A stretch of DNA of 64,000 nt from Photobacterium angustum (GCF_002954615.1 NZ_MSCJ01000003.1:1559368-1623367), one strand, 5' to 3'. Shown: positions 1 to 8,130, numbered from the stretch's first letter. The notes: generated by a model not told the origin, from the letters alone. Numbers and translations: made by a program.

Positions 1-237
1 TTAGCAGCACATCAAAATGCCTTTGAATCACTTATTATTTTTTCCATGGCAATTGTGTTAGCTATCGCAACAGGCACCACAAATGAAAAAATTCAGTTCT
101 TGGCACTTCTCCACGTTAGCTTTAGAGTTGTCTACCACATACTGTATCTAATAAATCTCGGTGTTTTGCGTTCCATCGCTTGGACGATAGCAATCGGCTG
201 TTCATTTATCATTATGGGACAATGCCTGTCGAGTTAA
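1..237 (+). CDS. MAPEG-family membrane protein, C-terminal part (5' truncated)
   Basis: The reading frame is open from the first base of the window to the TAA at 235-237, so this is the last 78 residues of a longer gene. The residues before the internal ATG at 46 (LAAHQNAFESLIIFS) match the AHQN-x-x-E signature of MAPEG proteins (membrane-associated proteins in eicosanoid and glutathione metabolism), which are normally about 130 aa with four membrane helices. The visible part has two or three hydrophobic stretches, as expected for the last helices. Bacterial members such as YecN are inner-membrane proteins of mostly unknown substrate. A hairpin terminator follows about 115 bases downstream. 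The family call is from remembered motifs; the function is not determined. Confidence 0.75.
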   Translation, partial: LAAHQNAFESLIIFSMAIVLAIATGTTNEKIQFLALLHVSFRVVYHILYLINLGVLRSIAWTIAIGCSFIIMGQCLSS

Positions 238-569
238 TCAAGAGTAAGACATAAAAGTAAATTGAAGGTGCGACTTGATAAATGCACTTGATAAAAAGCA
301 TTAGCCTAACTATACATTTATATGCAAGTGTCTAGGTCATCATAAACCATTGCCCCTCATTCCAAATATGTGACTAGAGGGGCTTTTTATTTCAATAAAA
401 TACAACCCATTTTTATATCTGTGCGCTATATCCTATGTGTAATTGGATATATTTTGATATTTTGCATGCGATTTTTTGATATTAATTTAACGATGGCAGA
501 TTTTATTGAATTTTATTGATAACACATTCTTTGTTATTAATCTGATATCGGTTGGAATGGAGATTTACG
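238..569. other. Intergenic region with terminator and leader of the 52-aa gene
   Basis: Contains one clear hairpin terminator (352-392). The remaining AT-rich part probably carries the promoter of the small gene at 570, whose Shine-Dalgarno-like TGGAG lies at about 558-562. No other ORF of interest was seen; a 17-codon frame near 282 looks random. Confidence 0.5.
352..392 (+). terminator. Rho-independent terminator of the MAPEG gene
   Basis: A perfect 7-bp stem, GCCCCTC (352-358) with GAGGGGC (377-383), is followed by a T-rich tract (384-392). The loop is 18 nt, a little long. Confidence 0.75.
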
Positions 570-728
570 ATGAATCACTGGACAGACTTTTTCCCTTATG
601 TCGCTATGGCGATTAAAGTCATTGCGTTAATGGTTGCAGGATATTTTGCGATCAAGTGGCACTTCGATCAAGACAGAAAACTGAAGAATAAAGAAAAACA
701 AGAACAGCAAATTAAGACGCCAGATTAG
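570..728 (+). CDS. Small single-pass membrane protein (52 aa), unknown function
   Basis: ATG at 570 is preceded by a TGGAG Shine-Dalgarno-like sequence and the frame ends at TAG 726-728. The product begins MNHWTDFFPYVAMA, has one predicted membrane helix (about residues 9-30) and ends in a strongly charged, glutamine- and lysine-rich tail after KWHFDQDRK. A hydrophobic first half and a cytoplasm-like basic tail are typical of bacterial membrane microproteins. It stands alone between a terminator and the convergent toxin gene. I do not recognise the family. Confidence that it is real rests on the ribosome-binding site and on the non-random composition. Confidence 0.6.
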   Translation: MNHWTDFFPYVAMAIKVIALMVAGYFAIKWHFDQDRKLKNKEKQEQQIKTPD

Positions 729-820
729 AGGATCTTACCGCGTAAATACTGCCAAGTTCCCTTTTTACTTTATACATTTATAAATAGCAGTATTTGTATT
801 CTTTTCATTAGTAATATCTA

Positions 821-842
821 GAGAGTCATTAAGATGACTCTC
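821..842. terminator. Hairpin between convergent genes, possible terminator
   Basis: GAGAGTCA (821-828) pairs with TGACTCTC (835-842) around a 6-nt loop, between the 3' ends of the 52-aa gene and the Cry-like gene. Neither side has a convincing T-tract, so termination is only suggested by position. Confidence 0.35.
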
Positions 843-855
843 CAAATACAATACC

Positions 856-2499
856 TTATTTCTTCACCGCTTCTTTTAAAAGCGCCGCTCCTGCCAGCCC
901 AACTAACGGCAATGCATCAACAGAACCACCGCGCCTATCACCTCTATCATCATCGTTCCCATCTGTGGCATAGGCCCAAAATTCATCACGAGCAGCCTCA
1001 TGTTCAGATGTTATACACGAGTAAGCATCTAATTGATGAATTTCACTTAACACGTCAAGATCTGGCTCTTCAATGGATGATATGTAATGTTGCTGAAGAA
1101 ACTCTTCATTCTTATTTTTAGGTGGTACCCAAGTAAAGCCCAAAATCAAACAACCTATAGCCTGATGAAAATATGCACTATGAGTCCAAGCTGTCATCGT
1201 TGAAAGTCGACGAGGAAAAAATGCGACTTTATGTTCATGTTGGAATTGAGCCTCATAACTATCCCATAACTCATAATCTTTATCATTAATATCATACAGC
1301 GTTAAATGTGACGGTAGACTCTGAGACTTTATTACTGCATAGGATATTGGAAATTCTTCACCTTCAATACTCTCTATCGTGACATTTTTTGTTTCGACCC
1401 CTGATGCTGGATAAGCAATAATATTTGTTTTATTTACTCTATGACCATCATTATTAATAGGTCCCTTACCATCCGGATAATAAACATCTAAGTTTACTGG
1501 GCGCCCATCGAAGTAATCAAGATACAGTGAAGTGAAAGATAGCGTTGGCTCTCTATATACTCCTCCTATCACCCCACTTCCACCATGGGTAACTTCATTA
1601 CACTCTTGATCCCAATCATCCGCAGTGCCGTAAGCTGGAGAGTAAATATCAGGAAATTTACTTGAATCCAATTTAAATGGAGCTGGATTTGCATCAACAT
1701 CCATTTGCCTAAACATTTCTATAAAGTCATCACAATATTTTACAGCGATGGCGTTGGACGCAAAAAAATAATTGTAAGTATCAGTACGATGTTGCCCTGC
1801 AGGAGGACTGTTTTTTTCCAATTTATCTCTTTGGTTTTTAACCATCAGTTTAAAGTAATCAGAATATTGCTTTTTATAATCTTTCATTTCTGATTTTAAC
1901 AAGTCATACGTATTTTTAGATAGATTGTCTTTGTGATGCAGTAAAACATCCCTTAAAAAAGTCATGTGTAACGAAGCGAAAACACCATATAATGGAAACA
2001 AAACATATTCATAGCCTTTTTGTTGAAACTCTGGGCCCTCTCTTATGAAGTCATCATTTATCGTAATAATAAGAGACGTTATCTCCTCAGGAGAAGCGCT
2101 TTTGACAAGTTTTAAATAATTTTTTAGAGAGAGATTCATGCCTGCTACTATTGTACTTAGTCTTGAAAAAACCTCTTCGTCTAATTTTTCATCAATCAGT
2201 TCTTCTACTTTGTCTTTTATTTTTCCCCAAACATCTTCTTTCGGTGACGGCCACAATAAACGCACGAGAAATGACACAACACCGCCAACTTCAGGAATAA
2301 AATTTAAAGCAAAACCCAGTGAACTTTTAAAGATTTCAATCACATCTGAACCTGAAAAGTCAGGGTAATTAATAGTGTAACCTTTATCACTACTTAACTC
2401 GTTATTACCGCCTAAACTACGAGCAATGCTATTGCCTGATAACAGAGACATCGCAACTAATGCTGATATTTTTTTTAACGCTAATCTTCTATCATTCAT
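856..2499 (-). CDS. Cry-like pore-forming toxin (delta-endotoxin domain I) with Tat-type signal
   Basis: 547 aa. Residues 1-28 read as a twin-arginine-type signal (DRRLALKK followed by a hydrophobic run, cleavage probably near SIA). Residues about 50-250 resemble the helical domain I of Bacillus Cry toxins: FIPEVGGVVSFLVRLLWP followed by VWGKIKDKVEELIDEKL matches the helix-1/helix-2 region, and YVLFPLYGVFASLHMTFLRD matches the conserved 'LPLYAQAANLHLLLLRD' helix-5 block. Domain I inserts into target membranes. The second half is beta-rich and not recognised; it would be the receptor-binding or oligomerisation part. The C-terminus is odd: an acidic/arginine linker, then GGSVDALPLVGLAGAALL and a lysine-rich end, resembling a membrane-anchor tail. 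The gene stands alone, convergent with the 52-aa gene, with about 500 bp upstream. NCBI-style naming would be 'Cry8Ea1-family'; the target organism is unknown. Confidence 0.8.
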   Translation of the reverse strand: MNDRRLALKKISALVAMSLLSGNSIARSLGGNNELSSDKGYTINYPDFSGSDVIEIFKSSLGFALNFIPEVGGVVSFLVRLLWPSPKEDVWGKIKDKVEELIDEKLDEEVFSRLSTIVAGMNLSLKNYLKLVKSASPEEITSLIITINDDFIREGPEFQQKGYEYVLFPLYGVFASLHMTFLRDVLLHHKDNLSKNTYDLLKSEMKDYKKQYSDYFKLMVKNQRDKLEKNSPPAGQHRTDTYNYFFASNAIAVKYCDDFIEMFRQMDVDANPAPFKLDSSKFPDIYSPAYGTADDWDQECNEVTHGGSGVIGGVYREPTLSFTSLYLDYFDGRPVNLDVYYPDGKGPINNDGHRVNKTNIIAYPASGVETKNVTIESIEGEEFPISYAVIKSQSLPSHLTLYDINDKDYELWDSYEAQFQHEHKVAFFPRRLSTMTAWTHSAYFHQAIGCLILGFTWVPPKNKNEEFLQQHYISSIEEPDLDVLSEIHQLDAYSCITSEHEAARDEFWAYATDGNDDDRGDRRGGSVDALPLVGLAGAALLKEAVKK

Positions 2500-2532
2500 A
2501 AATACATCTTAATAATAAATACTATGCCTGAT

Positions 2533-2562
2533 AACTCTGTGGCTAAATGCAATTACTCGTAC
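2533..2562 (+). repeat. 30-bp direct repeat, copy 1
   Basis: Reads AACTCTGTGGCTAAATGCAA... and is repeated at 2920-2949 with 4 mismatches in 30. Copy 1 lies just upstream of the toxin start. Confidence 0.6.
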
Positions 2563-2919
2563 CTTAAGCCATGAAGTCATAAATACTCGCAACATTCTGC
2601 CACTGATAATACCCCGTCAGAAAATTACAATGTTAACGTTCGGTAAAAAACCATGAAGAAGTAATAAAAAATAAGAACCCAGCATTACTAGGTTGTTGCG
2701 ACTTATATTAAAAGCAACATTCTAATAACTCTTTTATTACGTGTAGAAATAAGAAATGGGTCACTACTTATATAATAGCGAAAGGCATGCGCTAAATTAC
2801 ATGTAAATATTGAAATAAACCAAAGGGGCTAGTGTTGCAGAATATGGTTATAGTTTTTTATTGAAAGCGTTATTTCTTAATCAGCAAAAGTGAGGACATG
2901 AACGGCAAATATGGCCGTT

Positions 2920-2949
2920 AACCCTGTAGCTAAATCCAATCACTCGTAC
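2920..2949 (+). repeat. 30-bp direct repeat, copy 2
   Basis: Reads AACCCTGTAGCTAAATCCAA..., in the same orientation as copy 1, and lies about 50 bp upstream of the pseudouridine synthase start. Confidence 0.6.
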
Positions 2950-3001
2950 TCTCCCTCATAGAGTGGTAAAATCCACGCCCCATTTTGCGATAGATTAAGC
3001 C

Positions 3002-4675
3002 ATGTACGATTCCCTTTTTACTCCATTTCGCTCATCGATTGAGGCTATCGCCTTACCTGAACGTTTTACTTATCCTTTTTGTTATAAGCCACATCCACTT
3101 AGCGTGTTAGCTGCACAAGAGTTGCAACAACACCTTAAGACACAAACCGAATGGCAACACGATTTTGGTTTAGATCGCTTAAATGAAGACAGTGATAATC
3201 ACGCCATTGGCAATATGTTCGGTGTGTTAGTGGTACAAAGCGAGCAAGGTAACATCGGTTATCTATCGGCATTTTCAGGCACTATCGCAGGGCAAACACA
3301 GTTACCCCACTTTGTTCCACCTGTGTTTGATGCGCTTAACACCGATCCTGAGATCCAAGCGATTAAACGCGCGCTTACAGCACTAGAATCTGACATTGAA
3401 TCTATTGCGTCTTCGCCTCAGTTCATTGCGCTGCAACAGCAATATACTCAAGCGAAAACGCAAGCTGAGCAAGAATCTGAAGCCTTTCGTTTACAGATGA
3501 TTGAACAGCGAAAACAGCGTAAATTACAACGCAAAGCTGCCGAGCAAAGTGATGATGAAAACGTTAAAACTGAAGTGTTTCATCGCCTAGCCCGTGAAAG
3601 CGCTTACGATAAACATCAGCAAAAAGCCTTGCGCCAACAGTGGCAACAAACGCTGCAATCACTAAGCGAACAGCTTGAAGCAGATACCACTGCACTTGCT
3701 GAACTGAAAGCTAAGCAAAGTAAATTAGCAGCACAATTAGAACAAACTATTCATCGCCAATACCGCTTTGTCGATCAGTTTGGGGAATATAAAGATCTTA
3801 ACCAGTTGTTTGATGAGCCATTACGAGGTGCGGGCGATTGCGCTATCGTAAAACTGCTTCAGTATGCGTTTAACCACCAATTAACACCGTTAGCAATGGC
3901 AAATTTCTGGTGGGGTAAGTCCCCCGCGCCACAAATGCTAAAACATGCTTATTTTTATGAAGCATCAAAAAATAAATGTGCGCCTATTTTAGCCCATATG
4001 TTGTCTGGCATTGAGATAGACGAGAATCCGCTAGAGCAAAACCCAGCCGAAGGCAAAGAGCTAAGTATTGTTTATCAAGACGATGCGATGGTGATTGTTA
4101 ATAAACCTGCGGAGTTCTTATCTGTGCCCGGTAAAACCATTACCGATTCAGTATATAGCCGAATGCAAGCTATGTTCCCAAATAGCGATAGCCCGTTGAT
4201 TGTCCATCGTTTAGATATGTCGACCTCTGGTTTAATGGTGATTGCTTTAACCAAAGATGCTCACAAAGCACTGCAAAAACAGTTTATTGAGCGTACTGTC
4301 GAAAAACGTTACGTTGCCCTATTAGAAGGTAACAGTGAAAGTGATAACGGGCTGATTGATTTTCCAATGCGTGTAGATTTAGACGATCGTCCTCGTCAAA
4401 TCGTGTGTTACCAATACGGCAAGCCAGCACAAACCACATGGGAATTGCTTGAGCGTAAAAATGGCAGAACCAAAGTCTATTACTACCCGAAAACAGGTCG
4501 TACACACCAACTTCGTGTGCATTCTGCTCATGTTAAAGGGATGAATATGCCTATTGTCGGTGATGATTTATACGGGCAAAAAGGCGATCGTTTATGCTTA
4601 CATGCTCAATACTTGGCATTCAACCATCCAACAACTAGCGAGCGTATGGTGTTTGAAGTCGCTGAAGACTTTTAA
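3002..4675 (+). CDS. RluA-family RNA pseudouridine synthase with N-terminal extension
   Basis: 557 aa, about twice the length of E. coli RluA. The catalytic domain is the last ~200 residues: VHRLDMSTSGLMVIAL carries the invariant HRLD with the catalytic aspartate at about D405, preceded by MVIVNKPAEFLSVPG and followed by GRTHQLRVH, all canonical for RluA-type enzymes that isomerise uridine in rRNA or tRNA. The N-terminal ~350 residues include a long glutamine/glutamate-rich coiled coil (about 130-265) followed by a segment containing GAGDCAIVKLLQYAF, an arrangement I recall from larger RluA-like proteins of Vibrionaceae. The target nucleotide cannot be assigned from sequence. A strong terminator follows. 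Confidence 0.85.
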   Translation: MYDSLFTPFRSSIEAIALPERFTYPFCYKPHPLSVLAAQELQQHLKTQTEWQHDFGLDRLNEDSDNHAIGNMFGVLVVQSEQGNIGYLSAFSGTIAGQTQLPHFVPPVFDALNTDPEIQAIKRALTALESDIESIASSPQFIALQQQYTQAKTQAEQESEAFRLQMIEQRKQRKLQRKAAEQSDDENVKTEVFHRLARESAYDKHQQKALRQQWQQTLQSLSEQLEADTTALAELKAKQSKLAAQLEQTIHRQYRFVDQFGEYKDLNQLFDEPLRGAGDCAIVKLLQYAFNHQLTPLAMANFWWGKSPAPQMLKHAYFYEASKNKCAPILAHMLSGIEIDENPLEQNPAEGKELSIVYQDDAMVIVNKPAEFLSVPGKTITDSVYSRMQAMFPNSDSPLIVHRLDMSTSGLMVIALTKDAHKALQKQFIERTVEKRYVALLEGNSESDNGLIDFPMRVDLDDRPRQIVCYQYGKPAQTTWELLERKNGRTKVYYYPKTGRTHQLRVHSAHVKGMNMPIVGDDLYGQKGDRLCLHAQYLAFNHPTTSERMVFEVAEDF

Positions 4676-4704
4676 AGCCTAAATAACACCGTAAAAACGA
4701 CATT

Positions 4705-4740
4705 GGCTGACACATTTTTTGTTATGTGTCAGCCTACTTT
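4705..4740 (+). terminator. Rho-independent terminator of the rluA-like gene
   Basis: GGCTGACACAT (4705-4715) pairs perfectly with ATGTGTCAGCC (4724-4734), an 11-bp stem with an 8-nt T-rich loop, followed by a T-rich stretch. It overlaps the start of the small frame at 4724. Confidence 0.75.
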
Positions 4741-4906
4741 CTTTCTTGATGAATCCACATGCTGGCGTGAGCGCCTACAACGTTCAGAGCAATACTTCAC
4801 TTCATCCCAACATTGTTGCCACTTCTTGCGCCAAGTAAATGGTCGTTGGCAAACCACACACACCTTAGCGGGTAAATTTGATTTTTTGTGCATAGAATAT
4901 AATTAA
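4724..4906 (+). CDS. Possible small protein, unknown function
   Basis: A 60-codon frame from ATG 4724 (extendable to TTG 4703) to TAA 4904-4906. The product is rich in Cys, His, Trp and Gln, with a segment [12 protein letters not shown], and the base composition matches the upstream enzyme rather than the AT-rich intergenic DNA nearby. Against it: the ATG lies in the 3' arm of the terminator hairpin, and there is no clear Shine-Dalgarno sequence. It could be a real small gene, a remnant, or a chance frame. No family recognised. Confidence 0.35.
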   Translation: MCQPTFFLDESTCWRERLQRSEQYFTSSQHCCHFLRQVNGRWQTTHTLAGKFDFLCIEYN

Positions 4907-4984
4907 TGTTCGTGAGCCCTATTAAACATATGCACAAAGCCAGCACATCGATCATAGTAATAAATCAAAAGGTTGAATTAATCA

Positions 4985-5710
4985 TTATTCTAAATCAATG
5001 GCTCGACAACGAATGGACAACATAGACATAGCAGCGCCAGAAGATAACGTTCTTATAAATTGCATCGCTTTATTTAAATCTTCAGGTTCGATCTTTAACT
5101 CGTTAGAAATTCTTCCGTCATTTGTCATATCTGTATTTACAACACTCGGACAAAGACAACACACGGTGATATTAAATGGAAGTAGTTCATCGTATAACGA
5201 CTGACTATAACTAATAATGGCAGACTTAGTCGCTGAATAAGCTGCAATCTTACTTACCGGCACTAAACCTGCTGTAGAGCCAATATTATAGATTTCACCA
5301 AAACCTTGTTGCTTCATCTTAGTCGCAACAAAGTTACAAACCATCATTGTTGATAATAAGTTAACATTGATTAAACGACTCAAATCAGTAAAGGACATCG
5401 AAATATTGCCAGCAATTAATACACCTGCACTATTTACTAATACATCAATATTTTCATAACGATTTAGAATAATAGGAATAACCATTTCCATTTCTTCAGA
5501 TAAATTAAAGTCAACATTATATATATCTACTTGAGATAAAGGATATTGTGATTCAATTTCAACTTTTGTTTTTATTAGCCCATCATCATTACAAGCAATT
5601 AATATAAGTGAAAACCCCTGTTCAACAAAATAATGAGCAAGAGATCTTCCAATACCACGGCTACCACCAGTAATTAAGGCCCATTTTTTTCCTTTAACAT
5701 CTGTGTTCAT
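4985..5710 (-). CDS. Short-chain dehydrogenase/reductase (SDR)
   Basis: 241 aa, normal length for classical SDR enzymes. The NAD(P)-binding TGGSRGIG lies at residues 14-21, the structural NSAG at 93-96, and the catalytic Ser145, Tyr158 and Lys162 (YSATK) are all present, so it should be an active oxidoreductase. The substrate cannot be told; the sequence resembles the DltE/YqjQ-like general SDR group. The last ~40 residues diverge from the family. The gene follows the 53-aa gene at 5777 by 66 bp on the same strand and may share its transcript. It lies at the edge of the AT-rich fimbrial island. Confidence 0.85.
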   Translation of the reverse strand: MNTDVKGKKWALITGGSRGIGRSLAHYFVEQGFSLILIACNDDGLIKTKVEIESQYPLSQVDIYNVDFNLSEEMEMVIPIILNRYENIDVLVNSAGVLIAGNISMSFTDLSRLINVNLLSTMMVCNFVATKMKQQGFGEIYNIGSTAGLVPVSKIAAYSATKSAIISYSQSLYDELLPFNITVCCLCPSVVNTDMTNDGRISNELKIEPEDLNKAMQFIRTLSSGAAMSMLSIRCRAIDLE

Positions 5711-5776
5711 ACTAGCTTAAACCTTCATAATTATTATTTTGTTAATTTTAAGATGTAAAAATTACCACACAAAAAT

Positions 5777-5938
5777 TTATTTTTCATTAGACGACCTCTT
5801 TTTTAAATAGAGGTTTTCTTTAAGTCTATGTTTACTTTGACTATTGATGATTGATAATAATGATACGGTTCCAGTTTTATCAAATGCTCTTTCAATAGTT
5901 TTATAAAACATCTTGTCTATTTGCTTCTTACTCATCAT
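5777..5938 (-). CDS. Small basic protein (53 aa), unknown function
   Basis: ATG ATG at 5938/5935 is preceded by AAAAGGTG at a good Shine-Dalgarno distance; the frame ends at TAA 5777-5779. The product begins MMSKKQIDKMFYKTIERAFD, is lysine-rich and probably helical, and has no signal peptide or membrane segment. It sits immediately upstream of the SDR gene in the same orientation and may be co-transcribed. No family recognised. Size and charge would suit a small regulator, but that is only a guess. Confidence 0.5.
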   Translation of the reverse strand: MMSKKQIDKMFYKTIERAFDKTGTVSLLSIINSQSKHRLKENLYLKKRSSNEK

Positions 5939-6344
5939 CAAAAACACCTTTTAATAACATCAATTCCTCTTATTATTCATCATTCATTTTTATCAGAGAG
6001 AAATGATTTATAATTATCTCTCCATTTAATAGTTTTTTTAACTCAAACGTTAGGTAACGCTAATATATCATCACAATTATTAACTGATTACTCAAAATCA
6101 TTTAAACCTGCATTGATATTAGAACCACCTCTTAACTACAATTTTTTGTTAGATATAAAAGGTGCACTTCCTTGTGCTATGGTAAATTTATTGATTTATC
6201 GTTAAGGTTACTTTTAATATTATTAATATAAAGACTAATCCCAACATGAAAACTGTATTGGCAATTATATTTCTATAAAAAATAAACTAAATATATAAGT
6301 TATGGGAAATCGTATTACTTAATAAAATCATTAAAATTTTTCAG
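5939..6344. other. AT-rich intergenic region
   Basis: About 400 bp between the 53-aa gene and the AraC-type gene. It contains weak AT-rich inverted repeats only. One plus-strand frame ending at 6205 stays open for about 63 codons but has no usable start codon; it may be a remnant. Confidence 0.4.
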
Positions 6345-7064
6345 TTAGTTAATCAGTTTACGATATTCAACAGGTGTACAGTTAAAACTCTTTTTAAATA
6401 CTTTGCCAAAATAAGAACTGCTACCAAAACCAACTTCATGTGCAATTTTACCTACTGATAATTTAGTCCCACGAAGTAAAGTAGCAGCCTCCGTTAAACG
6501 TAAATGATTAGTTAACTCTTTTAGTGAAGTGTTTTTTTTACTTAATTCCCGATATAAAGTAGCAGGCGATAAATAAAGAAGTTCACAAATTAAATCGTAA
6601 CTCCATTTTCTTTTCAAATCATTTGACACTAAACATGTAATAGAATTAATAATATCTGATTCATTAAATTTAGAAATCATTTTATCATTAACGGTATGAT
6701 AAAAATTAACATACAATGCATTAATAATATAGTTTTCTGTTCCTAAACCACATGATAACACTTCTACTTTTGATTTAAGATAATGAAAATAAAATTTATA
6801 ATACTTATTCCAACGCTTGTTAATTATAGAGTAAATAATTCCATCTATATTTTCAGTATTCATAAAAAAAAATTTGTAAACATGACCTTTCTCTAAAAGA
6901 ATAATTTCATTCTCACTATAATCAACACAACCAGAAGATGATTTTATAGTTATCTTTTCACATCCTGAAAAAGAAATAATATGATTATTCTTTGCTAAGA
7001 AAGAAACCTTATTATCTAATAAAGTATTTAATGCAAACTTCTTTTCTTTCTCTACTATTAACAT
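6345..7064 (-). CDS. AraC-family transcriptional regulator
   Basis: 239 aa. The C-terminal ~90 residues form the double helix-turn-helix of AraC/XylS regulators: SYDLICELLYLSPATLYREL (first HTH) and VGKIAHEVGFGSSSYFGKVF with FNCTPVEYRK (second HTH plus signature). The N-terminal ~145 residues are not a recognisable sugar-binding domain and resemble the short N-termini of virulence/fimbrial regulators such as Rns/CfaD or ToxT (inference). It lies at the promoter-distal end of the fimbrial operon, same strand, separated by a probable terminator, so regulation of the fimbriae is likely but not shown. Very AT-rich, like the fimbrial genes. Confidence 0.85.
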   Translation of the reverse strand: MLIVEKEKKFALNTLLDNKVSFLAKNNHIISFSGCEKITIKSSSGCVDYSENEIILLEKGHVYKFFFMNTENIDGIIYSIINKRWNKYYKFYFHYLKSKVEVLSCGLGTENYIINALYVNFYHTVNDKMISKFNESDIINSITCLVSNDLKRKWSYDLICELLYLSPATLYRELSKKNTSLKELTNHLRLTEAATLLRGTKLSVGKIAHEVGFGSSSYFGKVFKKSFNCTPVEYRKLIN

Positions 7065-7147
7065 AACTCCACACGAATAAATAATTTTTTAAAATTATAT
7101 TTGTATTACATTTAAAAGATAATATACAAATAACGATAACAACTAAC

Positions 7148-7174
7148 AAAAAATGAAAACTATCGTATTTTCAT
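7148..7174 (-). terminator. Probable terminator at the end of the fimbrial operon
   Basis: On the minus strand ATGAAAA pairs with TTTTCAT (7-bp AT stem, loop of 8) and is followed by a run of six T. The stem overlaps the stop codon of the adhesin gene (7171-7173). The stem is weak in energy. Confidence 0.5.
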
Positions 7175-8124
7175 GAATAAGTGATATTCACTGTCACCTG
7201 TGATCTTACGTCCCCGGCAGAGAGAGGGACTCCTTTTACAACACCATAATCCGCTGATAAGTTTAACGATTTATAAGAGTTATTTACTGTTCCTATTTTT
7301 TGAACTTCATTTTTATTAATTTTTTTTCCATTGTTAAAAAAGCTAATACCAATGCCTTTAGCAGGATTATCAGCAGTATTTTTGAATACACTATTATCGG
7401 TGTTACTTTCTAATTGGCCTTCTAAACTATAACTCAAGTTTGTAGATTTAGCACAATGTATACTTAAATCAACATTCTTTCGTGAAGATTTGTTTGGGTT
7501 ATAATTATTAAGTGTTACCTGAGTATCATACGCATTGGCTTCACAAGTACCAGTCGGTATAACAACATCATTTCCAGCCAAAATTCGCCATCCATATGTA
7601 TCACCATCGTCACGTAAATTCTTCATCTTCGATCCTTTCGCCGGACGATTCTCCTGATGATATTCAAAATAACCGATCGGTTGACCTTTCTTAATTATCA
7701 CTCCATTCGCATTAGAAGTTGGTGATAAAGTAAACTTTACATCTAGGGGATGATACGCACCGTCTGATATCTCATGAGTATCACCAAGTTGCGCTTGCAT
7801 AGGGAAACTATACCTCTTTCCCCACCAATCAAGAGACCCATTTTTAATTTTTTCTGGCGCAATAAATTCATTACCCTCCGTTGGCCAAAAGATATCAATT
7901 ACCCACTGGGGAAAATCATCTTTACAGTCAATCTCACTAGACCCCTGACTAAAATCAATAATTATGTTTTCATGCGCTCCAATTTTTGGTACTAAACTAA
8001 CAGTAACGTCTGCCTGTTTTGCACCTCTATAACTAATTATTTGTCCTGTAGATCGAACCCTGCAAGTAAAAGCAAAAGAATTGAATGAAAACAAAAGAAA
8101 AAAGCATATAAATATTCTAATCAT
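7171..8124 (-). CDS. fimH: FimH-like two-domain tip adhesin
   Basis: 317 aa with an 18-residue signal peptide ending NSFA; the mature protein starts with Phe, as in E. coli FimH, where Phe1 is part of the mannose pocket. The lectin domain (mature ~1-165) keeps the FimH-like Cys3-Cys49 pair, the CKDDFPQWVID loop (aligning with FimH CHNDYPETITD, so Asp47 and Asp54 are kept and Asn46 is Asp), HQEN aligning with FimH Q133/N135, and the NDVVIPTGTC linker (FimH NNDVVVPTGGC). The pilin domain keeps IHCAKSTNLSYSLEG (FimH VYCAKSQNLGYYLSG) and ends in the usual alternating hydrophobic strand. It is the last gene of the operon and would sit at the fimbrial tip, binding host or environmental glycans. Sugar specificity is not proven. 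Confidence 0.9.
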   Translation of the reverse strand: MIRIFICFFLLFSFNSFAFTCRVRSTGQIISYRGAKQADVTVSLVPKIGAHENIIIDFSQGSSEIDCKDDFPQWVIDIFWPTEGNEFIAPEKIKNGSLDWWGKRYSFPMQAQLGDTHEISDGAYHPLDVKFTLSPTSNANGVIIKKGQPIGYFEYHQENRPAKGSKMKNLRDDGDTYGWRILAGNDVVIPTGTCEANAYDTQVTLNNYNPNKSSRKNVDLSIHCAKSTNLSYSLEGQLESNTDNSVFKNTADNPAKGIGISFFNNGKKINKNEVQKIGTVNNSYKSLNLSADYGVVKGVPLSAGDVRSQVTVNITYS

Positions 8125-8130
8125 AAAAAC

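Larger units (their letters stand above)
2500..3001. other. Divergent intergenic region between toxin and rluA-like genes
   Basis: 502 bp without a gene. It must hold the promoters of both divergent genes. A 30-bp direct repeat (2533-2562 and 2920-2949) and a small hairpin (AACGGC 2901-2906 with GCCGTT 2914-2919) are visible. No ORF with a ribosome-binding site was seen. Confidence 0.5.

Noticed and set aside
46-237. Complete 63-aa protein starting at ATG 46
   Set aside because: The frame is open to base 1 and the upstream residues match the MAPEG family, so it is the end of a truncated gene.
834-1121. 95-aa plus-strand frame opposite the toxin C-terminus
   Set aside because: Histidine-rich antisense shadow of the toxin coding frame with no ribosome-binding site or family resemblance.
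5997-6205. Open plus-strand frame ending at 6205 in the AT-rich gap
   Set aside because: No usable start codon or ribosome-binding site and no recognised family; at best a gene remnant.
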